The notes below the pieces were generated by a model. The model saw only the letters and a program-made list of their open reading frames with translations, was not told the origin of the DNA and did no database searches. From contig NZ_CP050698.1 in NCBI RefSeq assembly GCF_005116655.2, positions 5,722,501 through 5,786,500 of the forward strand: DNA of 64,000 bases, given 5' to 3'. Positions 36,681 to 45,262 of the stretch are shown here, piece by piece (the stretch's first letter is position 1; every line of letters begins with the position of its first letter). A program made the translations under genes and the position numbers. This DNA comes from Desulfosediminicola flagellatus (GTDB taxonomy: Bacteria > Desulfobacterota > Desulfobulbia > Desulfobulbales > Desulfocapsaceae).

Positions 36681-37472
36681 TTACAACTCATTAACAAACT
36701 CTTCTGGAGACAATGCAGGATGATGCATGTCGAAATGATTACTAAGCTGTACTACCTGAGGCGGCAACAGACCGCATGATGCCAGAAGAGTTTGATTGCT
36801 GAACAACTCACGCACGCCACCATCAAAAACCTGTCTTCCTCCAGCAAGACAAATTGCCCGCGTACAATTTTCGGCCACAAAATCAACGTCATGACTGATG
36901 ATAATGACTGTTTTATTGTCATTTTTCAAGGTGCGTAATGCATTGATCAATAGCGAAATTTCATACGAATCCAACCCTGCAGTAGGCTCATCAAATACAA
37001 TGACGGGAGTATCCATTGCGACAATCGAAGCCATCGCGACTCTTTTACGCTCACTGTATCCGAGGTCATACGGATTTTTGGCACGAACGTCTAATACATC
37101 AAAAAGATACAGGGACATATTCACCAGAGAATCAATCCGAGGAGCAGAGTAACCAAGATTTTTCGGGCCAAAAGCTACCTCTTCCCAGACACTTTGCTTG
37201 CATATTTGATCATCCGGGTTCTGAAACAGTAACGCAACATGACCAGCCAGGCGGGCAACACTTTCTGTCGAAGTATCGTTTCCCTCAATAAACACCTTGC
37301 CGGCAAAAGGCTGCAGTAATCCGTTCAGGTGCTTCACCAGAGTACTTTTACCCGAACCATTATGGCCGGCCAGTGCAACACATTCCCCTGCCGAAATATC
37401 AAACGAAACGTTTTCTAAAGCTGATATGGCACCAGCATACTGAAACGATAGATTATCAATCTTAATTTGCAT
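36681..37472 (-). CDS. ECF transporter ATP-binding protein (EcfA, second)
   Basis: About 263 residues from the ATG at 37472 (MQIKIDNLSFQYAG); the open frame continues upstream into the preceding gene but the family start is here. Walker A is GHNGSGKSTLVKHLNG and Walker B VIVFDEPTAGLD with switch His IIISHDVDF. The signature is degenerate, LGYSERKRVAMA in place of LSGGQ, so this ATPase may hydrolyse poorly at one site. It overlaps the upstream ATPase by 11 bp. It works with the second ATPase, EcfT and the S component in vitamin or metal uptake. Confidence 0.88.
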   Translation of the reverse strand: MQIKIDNLSFQYAGAISALENVSFDISAGECVALAGHNGSGKSTLVKHLNGLLQPFAGKVFIEGNDTSTESVARLAGHVALLFQNPDDQICKQSVWEEVAFGPKNLGYSAPRIDSLVNMSLYLFDVLDVRAKNPYDLGYSERKRVAMASIVAMDTPVIVFDEPTAGLDSYEISLLINALRTLKNDNKTVIIISHDVDFVAENCTRAICLAGGRQVFDGGVRELFSNQTLLASCGLLPPQVVQLSNHFDMHHPALSPEEFVNEL

Positions 37473-38328
37473 GGCACCTTTCTTTCGTCTTTTCAAGCCC
37501 TTCAATAGTAGCTGAACGCGATGCAGAGAGTGGTCGGCCATCCGGCCAGATCCCATGCAGTTTAGCCAGTTCAGCTACTTGAGTATACCGTGTCCAGTTG
37601 AGGCCTATCTCTTGTAATAGTGGTGAAATAAGCACATCTTCCGGTTTGCCGTCCAGGATTACCCGCCCCTGATCAAGTGCAATTACCCTGTCGGCATATT
37701 CGGCGATGAGATCCAACCGCTGTTCAGCAATCACTACTGTTCTTCTATGGAGTTGTAATACACGTAACGTTTCAAAAACCTGCCGTGCCCCTTGCGGGTC
37801 AAGAAATGTGGTAGGTTCATCCAATACCAGAATTGAAGGATCTACAGCCAGAACTGTTGCCAGGGCAAGTCGTTGAATTTGTCCTCCTGAGAGATGATAG
37901 GGAGAACGTTCAGCAACATCCTGCAATCCCATGAGAGTCAGAACTTCTTGAATGCGTACCAGCATCTGCTTTCTTGGGATTCCCTGGTTTTCAAGACCAA
38001 AGGCTATCTCTTCAGCAACAGTATACCGAACGCCGGATAACTGTTTTTCAGGCATCTGCAGGACAAGTCCCACCTGCCGGGCTATTTCACTTACAGTCCT
38101 GCTGGTATTTTCTCTTTCATCAATCAGCACTCTGCCGCTGATTGTGCCATTGTAGAGATGTGGAACAACACCGGCAAGCGCATAACACAAGGTTGATTTT
38201 CCGCTATTATTTGCTCCGATAATCGCAACACATTCACCAGGAGAGATATTAAGCGAAACCTTGTGAAGTGATGGTTTTTCAGCGCCTCTATAATGATAGC
38301 TGAGGTTATCTATCTGTATTTGAGCCAT
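37462..38328 (-). CDS. ECF transporter ATP-binding protein (EcfA, first)
   Basis: 288 residues. Walker A GANNSGKSTLCYALAG, Q-loop VLQMPEKQL, intact signature HLSGGQIQRLALA, Walker B ILVLDEPTTFLDP, and IAEQRLDLI. It is the fully motif-bearing half of the ATPase pair. The stop codon overlaps the start of the other ATPase; EcfT lies 3 bp upstream. Confidence 0.9.
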   Translation of the reverse strand: MAQIQIDNLSYHYRGAEKPSLHKVSLNISPGECVAIIGANNSGKSTLCYALAGVVPHLYNGTISGRVLIDERENTSRTVSEIARQVGLVLQMPEKQLSGVRYTVAEEIAFGLENQGIPRKQMLVRIQEVLTLMGLQDVAERSPYHLSGGQIQRLALATVLAVDPSILVLDEPTTFLDPQGARQVFETLRVLQLHRRTVVIAEQRLDLIAEYADRVIALDQGRVILDGKPEDVLISPLLQEIGLNWTRYTQVAELAKLHGIWPDGRPLSASRSATIEGLEKTKERCHAN

Positions 38329-38331
38329 ATT

Positions 38332-39135
38332 TCACCAAACCAACCTATACATAGTAAGAAAAAAGGCCATTGCAAACATCATCCACCTGGCAAAGCGCTG
38401 AGGTTTAGAATCATCTATTCGACGAAAAAATGTTTTGGGATTACCAGATTTAAACCCTCTCACCTCAAGAGCAATAGAGCGCTGTTCAGTTTCTATTATG
38501 GCACCCACAACAAGAGGCATAACAAGTGGCGCCAGACTATAGAATCTTCGAATGAAATTCCCATCTGTATTCAAGCCCCTGGCTCGTTGCGCAGCCTGAA
38601 TGGTATTCACTCGTTCACGCATATCTGCCAGTAACAGAAATGGGCTTCCAAGAATATAGGCAAGAGATGGAGATTTGCCTGTTTGAGATACAGCTGAAAT
38701 GAGATCTGCGGGATGAGTTGTCAGAACAAAAAGCAGGGAAGTCAAAAGCACCACGGTAAGCTGCAGCAGAGTTGTAAGAGAAACGACCAAACCTTCCAGA
38801 TAAAAATGTATTCCACTCAGATTAAAAAGAACGGTGTAATTATCCGGATGCAGAAAACCGTGGATCGGAATCATAAAGAGGAGCAACGGCAACATGATGC
38901 GGATTATAAGCTGCAGCCCCTCTTTTGCTACTCCTGCAATGCCCAGCATTGTAAGATTTATACTGAGCAACAACAAATCAAACATCCATCCGGGAGGCCC
39001 CACATACACAGCTACACCAGTTAACAGGATATAGCTCAGTTTCGTAAAGGGATGTAATCGCTGAATACAAGAATCAGTGCGAATATACAGAGTGGATGGA
39101 GAGCTCATATCCTGATAGCTCCTGTTAGACCGCAC
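38332..39135 (-). CDS. ECF transporter transmembrane protein EcfT
   Basis: 267 residues with about five membrane helices in the first 130 residues and again near the C-terminus. The two coupling-helix motifs expected in EcfT are visible: AQRARGLN (near 195) and ALEVRGFKSG (near 232). These grip the two ATPases. It overlaps the S-component gene by 11 bp. Confidence 0.88.
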   Translation of the reverse strand: MRSNRSYQDMSSPSTLYIRTDSCIQRLHPFTKLSYILLTGVAVYVGPPGWMFDLLLLSINLTMLGIAGVAKEGLQLIIRIMLPLLLFMIPIHGFLHPDNYTVLFNLSGIHFYLEGLVVSLTTLLQLTVVLLTSLLFVLTTHPADLISAVSQTGKSPSLAYILGSPFLLLADMRERVNTIQAAQRARGLNTDGNFIRRFYSLAPLVMPLVVGAIIETEQRSIALEVRGFKSGNPKTFFRRIDDSKPQRFARWMMFAMAFFLTMYRLVW

Positions 39136-39727
39136 TCACTACGGTTTTTTCCCGGGACAGTCGACCGAGAGTTCTTACAGGCAGAGATTTTACTATTCCC
39201 CAGGCGAGAACTGCCGTAACAACCTTGTCTATCAGGTTGGAGGTAAATACGGTAACAACAACCGAACCGAACATATCTTTGCCAAGTGCCAGCATATATG
39301 AAGTGATAAAATCAGCACCTGAACCGGTAATCCCGCCAAACATATACAGCCGTATAGGTACAGCAACAACAGCATTGAAAACCGCAATAATCACACCAGC
39401 AATTATTGCCAGCCACCAGGTTTTAAATAAGCCATACCTGGCACACAAGCCTGCGACAATACCAATTGCCATCGCGACCGGTGAGAATGCTGCTGCAACA
39501 GGAGAGGTGATCATGCCCCAAATGAGATTGGTTAACAGCCCTGTCAACCCACCTGCCCAGGGGCCAGCCAGCACACCAACCAATACAGTACCTATCGAAT
39601 CGAGAAATATTGGCAGCTTAAGCATTGAAACCAGTTGACCGGCAACAATATTGATAACAATAGCAACCGACATCAGAACGATAGTTGTAGTAGTAAAATC
39701 TTCTTTAAACCGCTTACTCAGGCTCAT
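39125..39727 (-). CDS. ECF transporter S (substrate-binding) component
   Basis: About 200 residues from the ATG at 39727, which has AAGGAG in front; a longer frame overlaps the upstream gene. Six membrane helices are visible (TIVLMSVAIVINIVAGQ, IGTVLVGVLAGPWAGG, WLAIIAGVIIAVFNAVVAV). ECF S components bind vitamins or metals at nanomolar affinity. I cannot assign the substrate; no diagnostic riboswitch was seen upstream. Confidence 0.8.
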   Translation of the reverse strand: MSLSKRFKEDFTTTTIVLMSVAIVINIVAGQLVSMLKLPIFLDSIGTVLVGVLAGPWAGGLTGLLTNLIWGMITSPVAAAFSPVAMAIGIVAGLCARYGLFKTWWLAIIAGVIIAVFNAVVAVPIRLYMFGGITGSGADFITSYMLALGKDMFGSVVVTVFTSNLIDKVVTAVLAWGIVKSLPVRTLGRLSREKTVVSAV

Positions 39728-40142
39728 GATTAACGCTCCTTTTAGATGTGGGGGTAACGATTTCCAGTTCTGGATATCCGGTTTGAGGATCAAAAGTCCT
39801 CAAAAATAGGTTGTTCGGGATTATCCCGATAACGATTTCAGCTGTCGTATACACAATGCAGCCATCCAGAAGATGAGCGCCGTAACTTGCGCCTTCTCCA
39901 TCGGCGATCCCGATATGATAATGGGACCCATGCCTGGACATCACACCAGTGAGTGAAACTATCTCAAAATGACCTTCAAGTGTCCGGGAGTTACCCTGAT
40001 TGGCAAAACGCAGCACAGCGGTGGTTAAACTTCCTACACAGGTGAGTATACAAGCGGCTTCAATTCGGTGAAGTTCTACCCATTGATCAAGCTCTTGCTT
40101 AAGATCCTGGCCGGGGTGGAGCCTGATGGCAATCGTGTCCAT
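39714..40142 (-). CDS. PPC (DUF296) domain protein
   Basis: 142 residues. The PPC/DUF296 fold is recognised from IAIRLHPGQDLKQELDQWV, AACILTCVGSLTTAVLRFA, GHFEIVSLTGVMS and SHYHIGIADGEG, and the GxHLxxGC-like segment GAHLLDGCIVYTTAEIVIG. The conserved HYHI residues can bind metal. In bacteria such single-domain proteins are mostly uncharacterised; in plants the domain is attached to AT-hooks. It overlaps the S-component frame by 14 bp, so it is part of the ECF operon and may bind the transported ligand or act on it. Confidence 0.82.
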   Translation of the reverse strand: MDTIAIRLHPGQDLKQELDQWVELHRIEAACILTCVGSLTTAVLRFANQGNSRTLEGHFEIVSLTGVMSRHGSHYHIGIADGEGASYGAHLLDGCIVYTTAEIVIGIIPNNLFLRTFDPQTGYPELEIVTPTSKRSVNHEPE

Positions 40143-40366
40143 ATTAATAGATTTTCGTTGTGTATTGTCAGCATCTTACTGCCAGTTTTATAAAGAGAGA
40201 AAACGCTGTATACACGGGATAGACCTTTAATACAAATCGTTATACCTGATGGGTTGCAAGGCACCTATATGTAATGCTGATACAGCATAAGATGATGAAA
40301 GATAGGGAAATTATTTGGGTGTGTGTAGAATACTATCAAGCTAATAACTGAGTCAAAAAAAGAGAT

Positions 40367-41413
40367 TTAATCCTGCAACGTATTATGTCGGTAGATATTA
40401 AGCACCAGAGCCACAGCAATGGTGCCGTATGCTACAAAGCTGCGAAAATATTCACCGAGTGCCGGATTACCGAACACGTTCTGCCCTGCCTGCGGTGACA
40501 CTATAAACAACGTATGAAAGAGGAAAATGCCAAGTAAGGCGTGGTGAATTCTGGCGTGGTAGATTGTCGCACCACCGGCGAGAAGGGCAGCGCAGGAGAA
40601 AATGTCGGTATTGAGGTGAGAGGTATAGACATTCAGCATACCTATATTTTGTATAAAGATAATATGACCCAGGCAGGCGATGACCGTGGAGAGAACAATA
40701 GCCTTTATCCTTACGTCGTCCTGCGAAATCCCTACCATCTCAACCCTGGCACCATTGTAACGGACTGCGCTCGAATAAACGCCAAAACGGGTATGCTGGA
40801 TATATTTTACCGCTGCCGCGATAAAAAGAACCACCAGTATCATAAAGAGCGGAATTTCAAACTCTCCAAGAGTGAAAACCCAGATCGTATCAAGCACATT
40901 TCGAAAGTTTTCCAGATCGATCATGTTGCGGATACCAATGCCTCTGGAGAGCATCATCTCCGGGTTGTGCGGCGTAATAACAGTGCCATAGCCGACCATG
41001 AAGATCAGCTGGTAGAGACTTGTCGCCAGAAAACCGATAATGATGGTGGTTATCATCTCCCTGCCCCGTGCCCGGTTGAGGCAGATTCCTATCAACCAGC
41101 CCAAAACAACTGATAAGGCAACCCCGATCACTGTAATAAACAGTAGTCCGCCAGCCCCGCCAAATCCATAATCCACTGCCAGAATCAACCCCACCTGCGC
41201 GCAGATTGCCCCAACCACAATGGCAAAATTGAGCCCCATTCCGGCCCCGATCGGGATGATCAACGCCAGCACCATCACTCCGTCACGGATAAAGCGGGTG
41301 ATCACCTCGTTGCAGACAAAGACCGGCCGCATTCCGGAAACTGAAAAAGCCACCAGAGAGAGCACAATAAAGAGCAGGGTGACCGGGTTACACTGCCGTA
41401 TGAGCTTTTGCAT
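40367..41413 (-). CDS. ABC transporter permease (sugar/nucleoside class), second
   Basis: About 348 residues from the ATG at 41413 (MQKLIRQCNPVTLLF), preceded by GGGGAGGA; the frame also opens 27 bp upstream. Nine or ten membrane helices (VMVLALIIPIGAGMGLNFAIVVGAI, MITTIIIGFLATSLYQLIF). It resembles BmpD/RbsC-type permeases. The gene overlaps the other permease by 26 bp; together they would form the membrane channel for the DUF3798 binding protein encoded upstream. Confidence 0.85.
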   Translation of the reverse strand: MQKLIRQCNPVTLLFIVLSLVAFSVSGMRPVFVCNEVITRFIRDGVMVLALIIPIGAGMGLNFAIVVGAICAQVGLILAVDYGFGGAGGLLFITVIGVALSVVLGWLIGICLNRARGREMITTIIIGFLATSLYQLIFMVGYGTVITPHNPEMMLSRGIGIRNMIDLENFRNVLDTIWVFTLGEFEIPLFMILVVLFIAAAVKYIQHTRFGVYSSAVRYNGARVEMVGISQDDVRIKAIVLSTVIACLGHIIFIQNIGMLNVYTSHLNTDIFSCAALLAGGATIYHARIHHALLGIFLFHTLFIVSPQAGQNVFGNPALGEYFRSFVAYGTIAVALVLNIYRHNTLQD

Positions 41414-42428
41414 GGCGTCCTCCCCTATAGAGCAGTGCATAAAGAATTACGCCGTTGGTGATTATCATCCTCAGGATCTCAGCCACTTCAGGCACCAGCA
41501 GATCGTTGGCCAATGGGCCGGAGAGTACATAGGTGGTATGAAAAAGAAAGGTACCGAGCATGACATGAATGATTGTCGTCCTGCCGTTGCTGCACCCACC
41601 CACCAGAATGGCAGAGGCAGCTGGAAATGCCATCATAAGCGGCGCGTCATACAATTCGAGAAAACCGTAACTCTGGGCGTAGACACAGATGCCTATAGCA
41701 CCGATAACAGTGGAAAGGATAACTGCAAGTAACCGCAAATTGACTACATTAAGACCGGCCAACCGCGCAAACTCCTCGTTTTCCCCAACTGCCTGCATAG
41801 CTTTGCCGGTTCTGCTTCTAAAAAAGAGCGCAACCAGCAGACAGCAGAGGCCGAAAAAGAGCAATAGCCCCAGTGGTATAACAACCTTCCCGATATTAAA
41901 GGACCAGAGCGTATTGAGGCTTTTGGCAAAATAGCTTTTTAAACCAATGGTCGGCCGCATGCCGTTACCGCCGATGGGCCACAGCATCGCACGGTTGCTG
42001 AACGGGGCAGTGGCCCAAAAAAAATTCATCAGCGGAATAAAGGAAAAGCCGATAAAGGTTGCGGTGATCTCCTCTTTTCCTTTGACCCGGTTAAGTATTT
42101 TGCCGTAGAAAAAACCAAAAACAATGGCGATGCAAACGGATATCAGCATTGCAACCAGCAGACCGGATAAGCCGGTATATCGGAAGTTCACCGCCAGACT
42201 CATACCAAGAAGGCCGGCTACAATGGCCACCGGTAAACCGAAGTTAATGCCAACTCCGCTGTTAAGCATCGGGACCATAGAGAGAACCAGCACCCCGTTC
42301 ATCGCCAACCGCACCAGCGAATCGTTCACTATCCAGGATAAGGGGATCTGTACGTGCCAGGCACCAAAAAGCATCAGCACCAGAAAGAGCGTGATCGCTA
42401 TCTGCGGAATATATCTGGTTGTGTTCAT
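41388..42428 (-). CDS. ABC transporter permease (sugar/nucleoside class), first
   Basis: 346 residues, strongly hydrophobic, with the same general layout as the second permease (LVLSMVPMLNSGVGINFGLPVAIV, EEITATFIGFSFIPLMNFF). The ATG overlaps the ATPase stop by 4 bp. Two different permeases in tandem, as in Bmp/YufPQ nucleoside systems, imply a heterodimeric channel. Confidence 0.85.
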   Translation of the reverse strand: MNTTRYIPQIAITLFLVLMLFGAWHVQIPLSWIVNDSLVRLAMNGVLVLSMVPMLNSGVGINFGLPVAIVAGLLGMSLAVNFRYTGLSGLLVAMLISVCIAIVFGFFYGKILNRVKGKEEITATFIGFSFIPLMNFFWATAPFSNRAMLWPIGGNGMRPTIGLKSYFAKSLNTLWSFNIGKVVIPLGLLLFFGLCCLLVALFFRSRTGKAMQAVGENEEFARLAGLNVVNLRLLAVILSTVIGAIGICVYAQSYGFLELYDAPLMMAFPAASAILVGGCSNGRTTIIHVMLGTFLFHTTYVLSGPLANDLLVPEVAEILRMIITNGVILYALLYRGGRHAKAHTAV

Positions 42429-43993
42429 TGGCAGCAGATATATTCGCCCATCATAGCGCGGATAAAGAGTGGTTCTTCAGTATCAGGGCTGAGGATAGCT
42501 GAGATTCGGCCGTTATGCACTACAGCCACGCGATCGCAGATCCGCCGGAGTTCTTCCAGCTCGCTCGAGGCAACGACCAGCGTTGTTCCTTTTGTACGAT
42601 TCGCGGTGAGAAAGAGATCTAAAATCCGTTCCTTGGCCGCTATGTCGATGCCGCGTGTCGGTTCGTTCACAAAGAGCAGTTCGGAACCGAGCGTCAGTGC
42701 CTGGGCAATACATACTTTCTGCTGATTGCCGCCGCTGAGTTCAGAAACATGCTGGAGGTAGTCTTTACAGTCGATATGTAACTGTTCAATGCTCTGCTCT
42801 GCATGATCCCGCATGGCGACTGTATCCGGGAATTTCAACCAACCGGCAAGACCGGGCCGAAGAAATCTGCCTCTATTGTGAAAAGCGGTAAAAACGATAT
42901 TATCCATAATCGAATGGTTGAGTAGCAAGCTGTAGCGGCCTCGCTCTTCAGATAATAGAGAAACTCCGGATCGAATCATTTCGGTACAGTTGCGGGACGA
43001 TATGCTCTTCCCACGAAAATAGAGACTACCTGATGTCGGCCGAAGCCCTGTAACACCATAACCAAGCGCACTCTTGCCATGGCCTGAAAGCCCGGTGATG
43101 CCAAAAATTTCCCCTTCATAAATATCAAGATCGATTCCATGCAGTTCATCGCCTGCCATCTCAACGTTGAAATTCTCTATTGAAAGCAGTGGAGCTTGTT
43201 TAATGTTGCGCGGCAGTAAACACACTTTTTCTACATATTCATGTACCATCAGCCTGGTGATAGCATCCACATTGCAATCAGCTGTCGCGTAAGAGCCAAC
43301 ACATCTGCCGTCCCGCAATACGCTGAGACGGTGGCAGAAGGCATGTACTTCTGACATTCTGTGGGAGACGAAGAGAATGGCGGTGCCACGCGCCGCAAGA
43401 GCTTGCAGACTATCGCCAAGAAGACGTGCTTCGTGCTGGTTGAGAACCGCAGTGGGTTCATCAAGCAGCAGGAGTTTAAGATCAACTCGTGAGAGTTCGC
43501 GGGCAATTTCAACAAACTGTTGAGCGTTCATCGACAAGTGCCGGACAATTTGTTGCGAATCTATATTCTGACCAAATTGGTGCAAGGTGTGTTCCGCTTC
43601 CGCCTTGGTATTGATGTAGTCGATAAGGGAAAAACTGCGGGGCAGGAAGGTGTCGGTAAATCGGGAGGTCGACTCTCTGGTAATACGTATATTTTCAGCA
43701 ACCGACATCTGCGGTATCAGGGCAAATTCCTGATGAACCATGCCGACGCCTGCGCGAATAGCATGTTCTGGGCGTTTAAAGCGACAGATCTCGCCATCCA
43801 GCAGGTAATCCCCCTCGTAACCACCGGTATCGAAAATCAAGGTGCTGCCAAGCAGGAGATTTAATAGCGTACTCTTGCCGGACCCGTTGAGACCGACAAT
43901 ACCGTGAATCTCTCCCGGGGCTACAGACAAGCTTACTTTATCAAGAGCTTTCCGGTTATTGAACTGCTTGGTAATGTTTCTAAGCTCCAGCAT
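42425..43993 (-). CDS. Double ABC ATPase (RbsA/MglA/YufO type)
   Basis: 522 residues with two fused ATPase domains. First: Walker A GLNGSGKSTLLNLL (near 35), Walker B LLLLDEPTAVL, but a degenerate signature, HLSMNAQQFVEIAREL. Second: Walker A GLSGHGKSALGYG (near 285), signature ELSGGNQQKVCIAQAL, Walker B LLFVNEPTRGID (Asp replaced by Asn). Such asymmetry is usual in this family. It energises the two permeases; the gene follows the binding protein after a hairpin-containing gap. Confidence 0.9.
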   Translation of the reverse strand: MLELRNITKQFNNRKALDKVSLSVAPGEIHGIVGLNGSGKSTLLNLLLGSTLIFDTGGYEGDYLLDGEICRFKRPEHAIRAGVGMVHQEFALIPQMSVAENIRITRESTSRFTDTFLPRSFSLIDYINTKAEAEHTLHQFGQNIDSQQIVRHLSMNAQQFVEIARELSRVDLKLLLLDEPTAVLNQHEARLLGDSLQALAARGTAILFVSHRMSEVHAFCHRLSVLRDGRCVGSYATADCNVDAITRLMVHEYVEKVCLLPRNIKQAPLLSIENFNVEMAGDELHGIDLDIYEGEIFGITGLSGHGKSALGYGVTGLRPTSGSLYFRGKSISSRNCTEMIRSGVSLLSEERGRYSLLLNHSIMDNIVFTAFHNRGRFLRPGLAGWLKFPDTVAMRDHAEQSIEQLHIDCKDYLQHVSELSGGNQQKVCIAQALTLGSELLFVNEPTRGIDIAAKERILDLFLTANRTKGTTLVVASSELEELRRICDRVAVVHNGRISAILSPDTEEPLFIRAMMGEYICCQ

Positions 43994-44084
43994 TTTTTAT
44001 ACTCTTTCAGCTATATCCCCTGAATCCATGCATCTATTGGACAAGCCACAAATTGAAGCACATAAGAGATCTCAAACACCAGGA

Positions 44085-44112
44085 GGCCCACTCCCATACA
44101 CTGGAGTGGGCC
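44085..44112. other. Intercistronic hairpin downstream of the DUF3798 gene
   Basis: GGCCCACTCC (44085-44094) and GGAGTGGGCC (44103-44112) form a perfect 10-bp GC-rich stem with an 8-base loop, 29 bp past the binding-protein stop on the minus strand. It parallels the hairpin after the other binding-protein gene at 29998-30036. Confidence 0.7.
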
Positions 44113-44140
44113 ATGAAGGAATTGCGTTTGCAGCTCAGGA

Positions 44141-45244
44141 TCAATAAATAATGGAATCCATGATAATTAGGTAATAATTATCGAGACCTGGCTTCATTGC
44201 ATTGAAATGAACATCGACACCTGCAACCTCTTTAGCAACCGGCTGAAGACTAGCAAGATTGAATGTTTTCAGCTTACCGTCAATTTTCTGCATGGCGAGT
44301 TCGGTGGAGAATTCAGGAAAGAAATAGCCAACAGGTACAGGCCAGGTTGAGAGTCTGCCGGTCACACCTGCGTCCGCAGCTTTTTTGGCGATGGTCGCGT
44401 TGATTACATCAAAATTTCCGGCATCTTTTTCGCTAATTTCGAGTTCCATAGCAGCAGGGAACCCCTGGGTAGGAGTCGGGCAGCACTGTTCAGGCATAAT
44501 GAATTTCAGCTCAAGGGCCTGGGCGATAATAACGTCCTGCATCGGGCAGTTGGTTCCAAAGATAGCAGTATCTTGACCATAGCGAGCGATCTGCCGCGGG
44601 ATGTCCTCCTGCAGAAACTGCAGCATAGGCGAAGCGCCTGCACCTGTCGTCGGATCAGGAGTGCTGACTTCGACAAATTTCATTCCCTCCTTTTCACAGG
44701 TCTCTTTCATCATATCCCGGCGTTTGGCCAACACTTCTTTAGCCATATGGGTCGGGAATGAGTAATGAATAAAGGTTTTTGCGCCCATATTCTTTGCTTT
44801 GGCCGGAATAGATCGTCCGCGTGCCACCCAGTCGGTATCGAGGCTAAGATCCACATACTTCGCCATCATATCCGGGTCGTCCCAGATAGGTGCGGTGATG
44901 ATCAGTAACTCGGGTCGCTTGGTTTTCATTTTCTGGATAGCGGGCAGGATTCCTGAGTATCCGGCACAGATCACGATCGCTTTCACCTCTGGGTCGTCAC
45001 CAAGGCTGAGAATCTGTGTGATGGCGGTTTCCTGCTCTTCGCTGTAATTTTCAGGCAAAGAGATATGTTTGATCCTGCCTGGGTATTTTTCGCTCACCCT
45101 TACTGCGCCGCGAAATTCATCTTCGCTTGCAGACAAGGTCGGGGTAACGATGCCGATTTTGTAGTTATCCGCTGCCATGGCACCGGTGACAGTAAACAGG
45201 GTTAGAAATAGCCCGACAAGAGCCAGTGCTCCATTACGAATCAT
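44141..45244 (-). CDS. DUF3798-type ABC substrate-binding protein
   Basis: 367 residues with a signal peptide (ALALVGLFLTLFTVTGAMA). The mature part starts NYKIGIVTPTLSASEDEF and has a periplasmic-binding-protein fold with VKAIVICAGYSGILPAIQ, ELLIITAPIWDDPDMM, HYSFPTHMAKEVLAKRRDMM and FGTNCPMQDVIIAQAL. This matches the DUF3798 family, whose ligand is unknown. An AAGGAGAA ribosome site precedes the ATG. It lies 18 bp downstream of the HgdB-family gene and upstream of a matching ATPase and permease pair. Confidence 0.85.
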   Translation of the reverse strand: MIRNGALALVGLFLTLFTVTGAMAADNYKIGIVTPTLSASEDEFRGAVRVSEKYPGRIKHISLPENYSEEQETAITQILSLGDDPEVKAIVICAGYSGILPAIQKMKTKRPELLIITAPIWDDPDMMAKYVDLSLDTDWVARGRSIPAKAKNMGAKTFIHYSFPTHMAKEVLAKRRDMMKETCEKEGMKFVEVSTPDPTTGAGASPMLQFLQEDIPRQIARYGQDTAIFGTNCPMQDVIIAQALELKFIMPEQCCPTPTQGFPAAMELEISEKDAGNFDVINATIAKKAADAGVTGRLSTWPVPVGYFFPEFSTELAMQKIDGKLKTFNLASLQPVAKEVAGVDVHFNAMKPGLDNYYLIIMDSIIY

Positions 45245-45262
45245 GATGTTCTCCTTATAATT

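Noticed and set aside
40143..40366. Riboswitch for the ECF operon
   Set aside because: I looked for thiamine, cobalamin, riboflavin, preQ1 and molybdenum-cofactor type conserved motifs on the minus strand and found none convincing; a covariance-model scan would decide.
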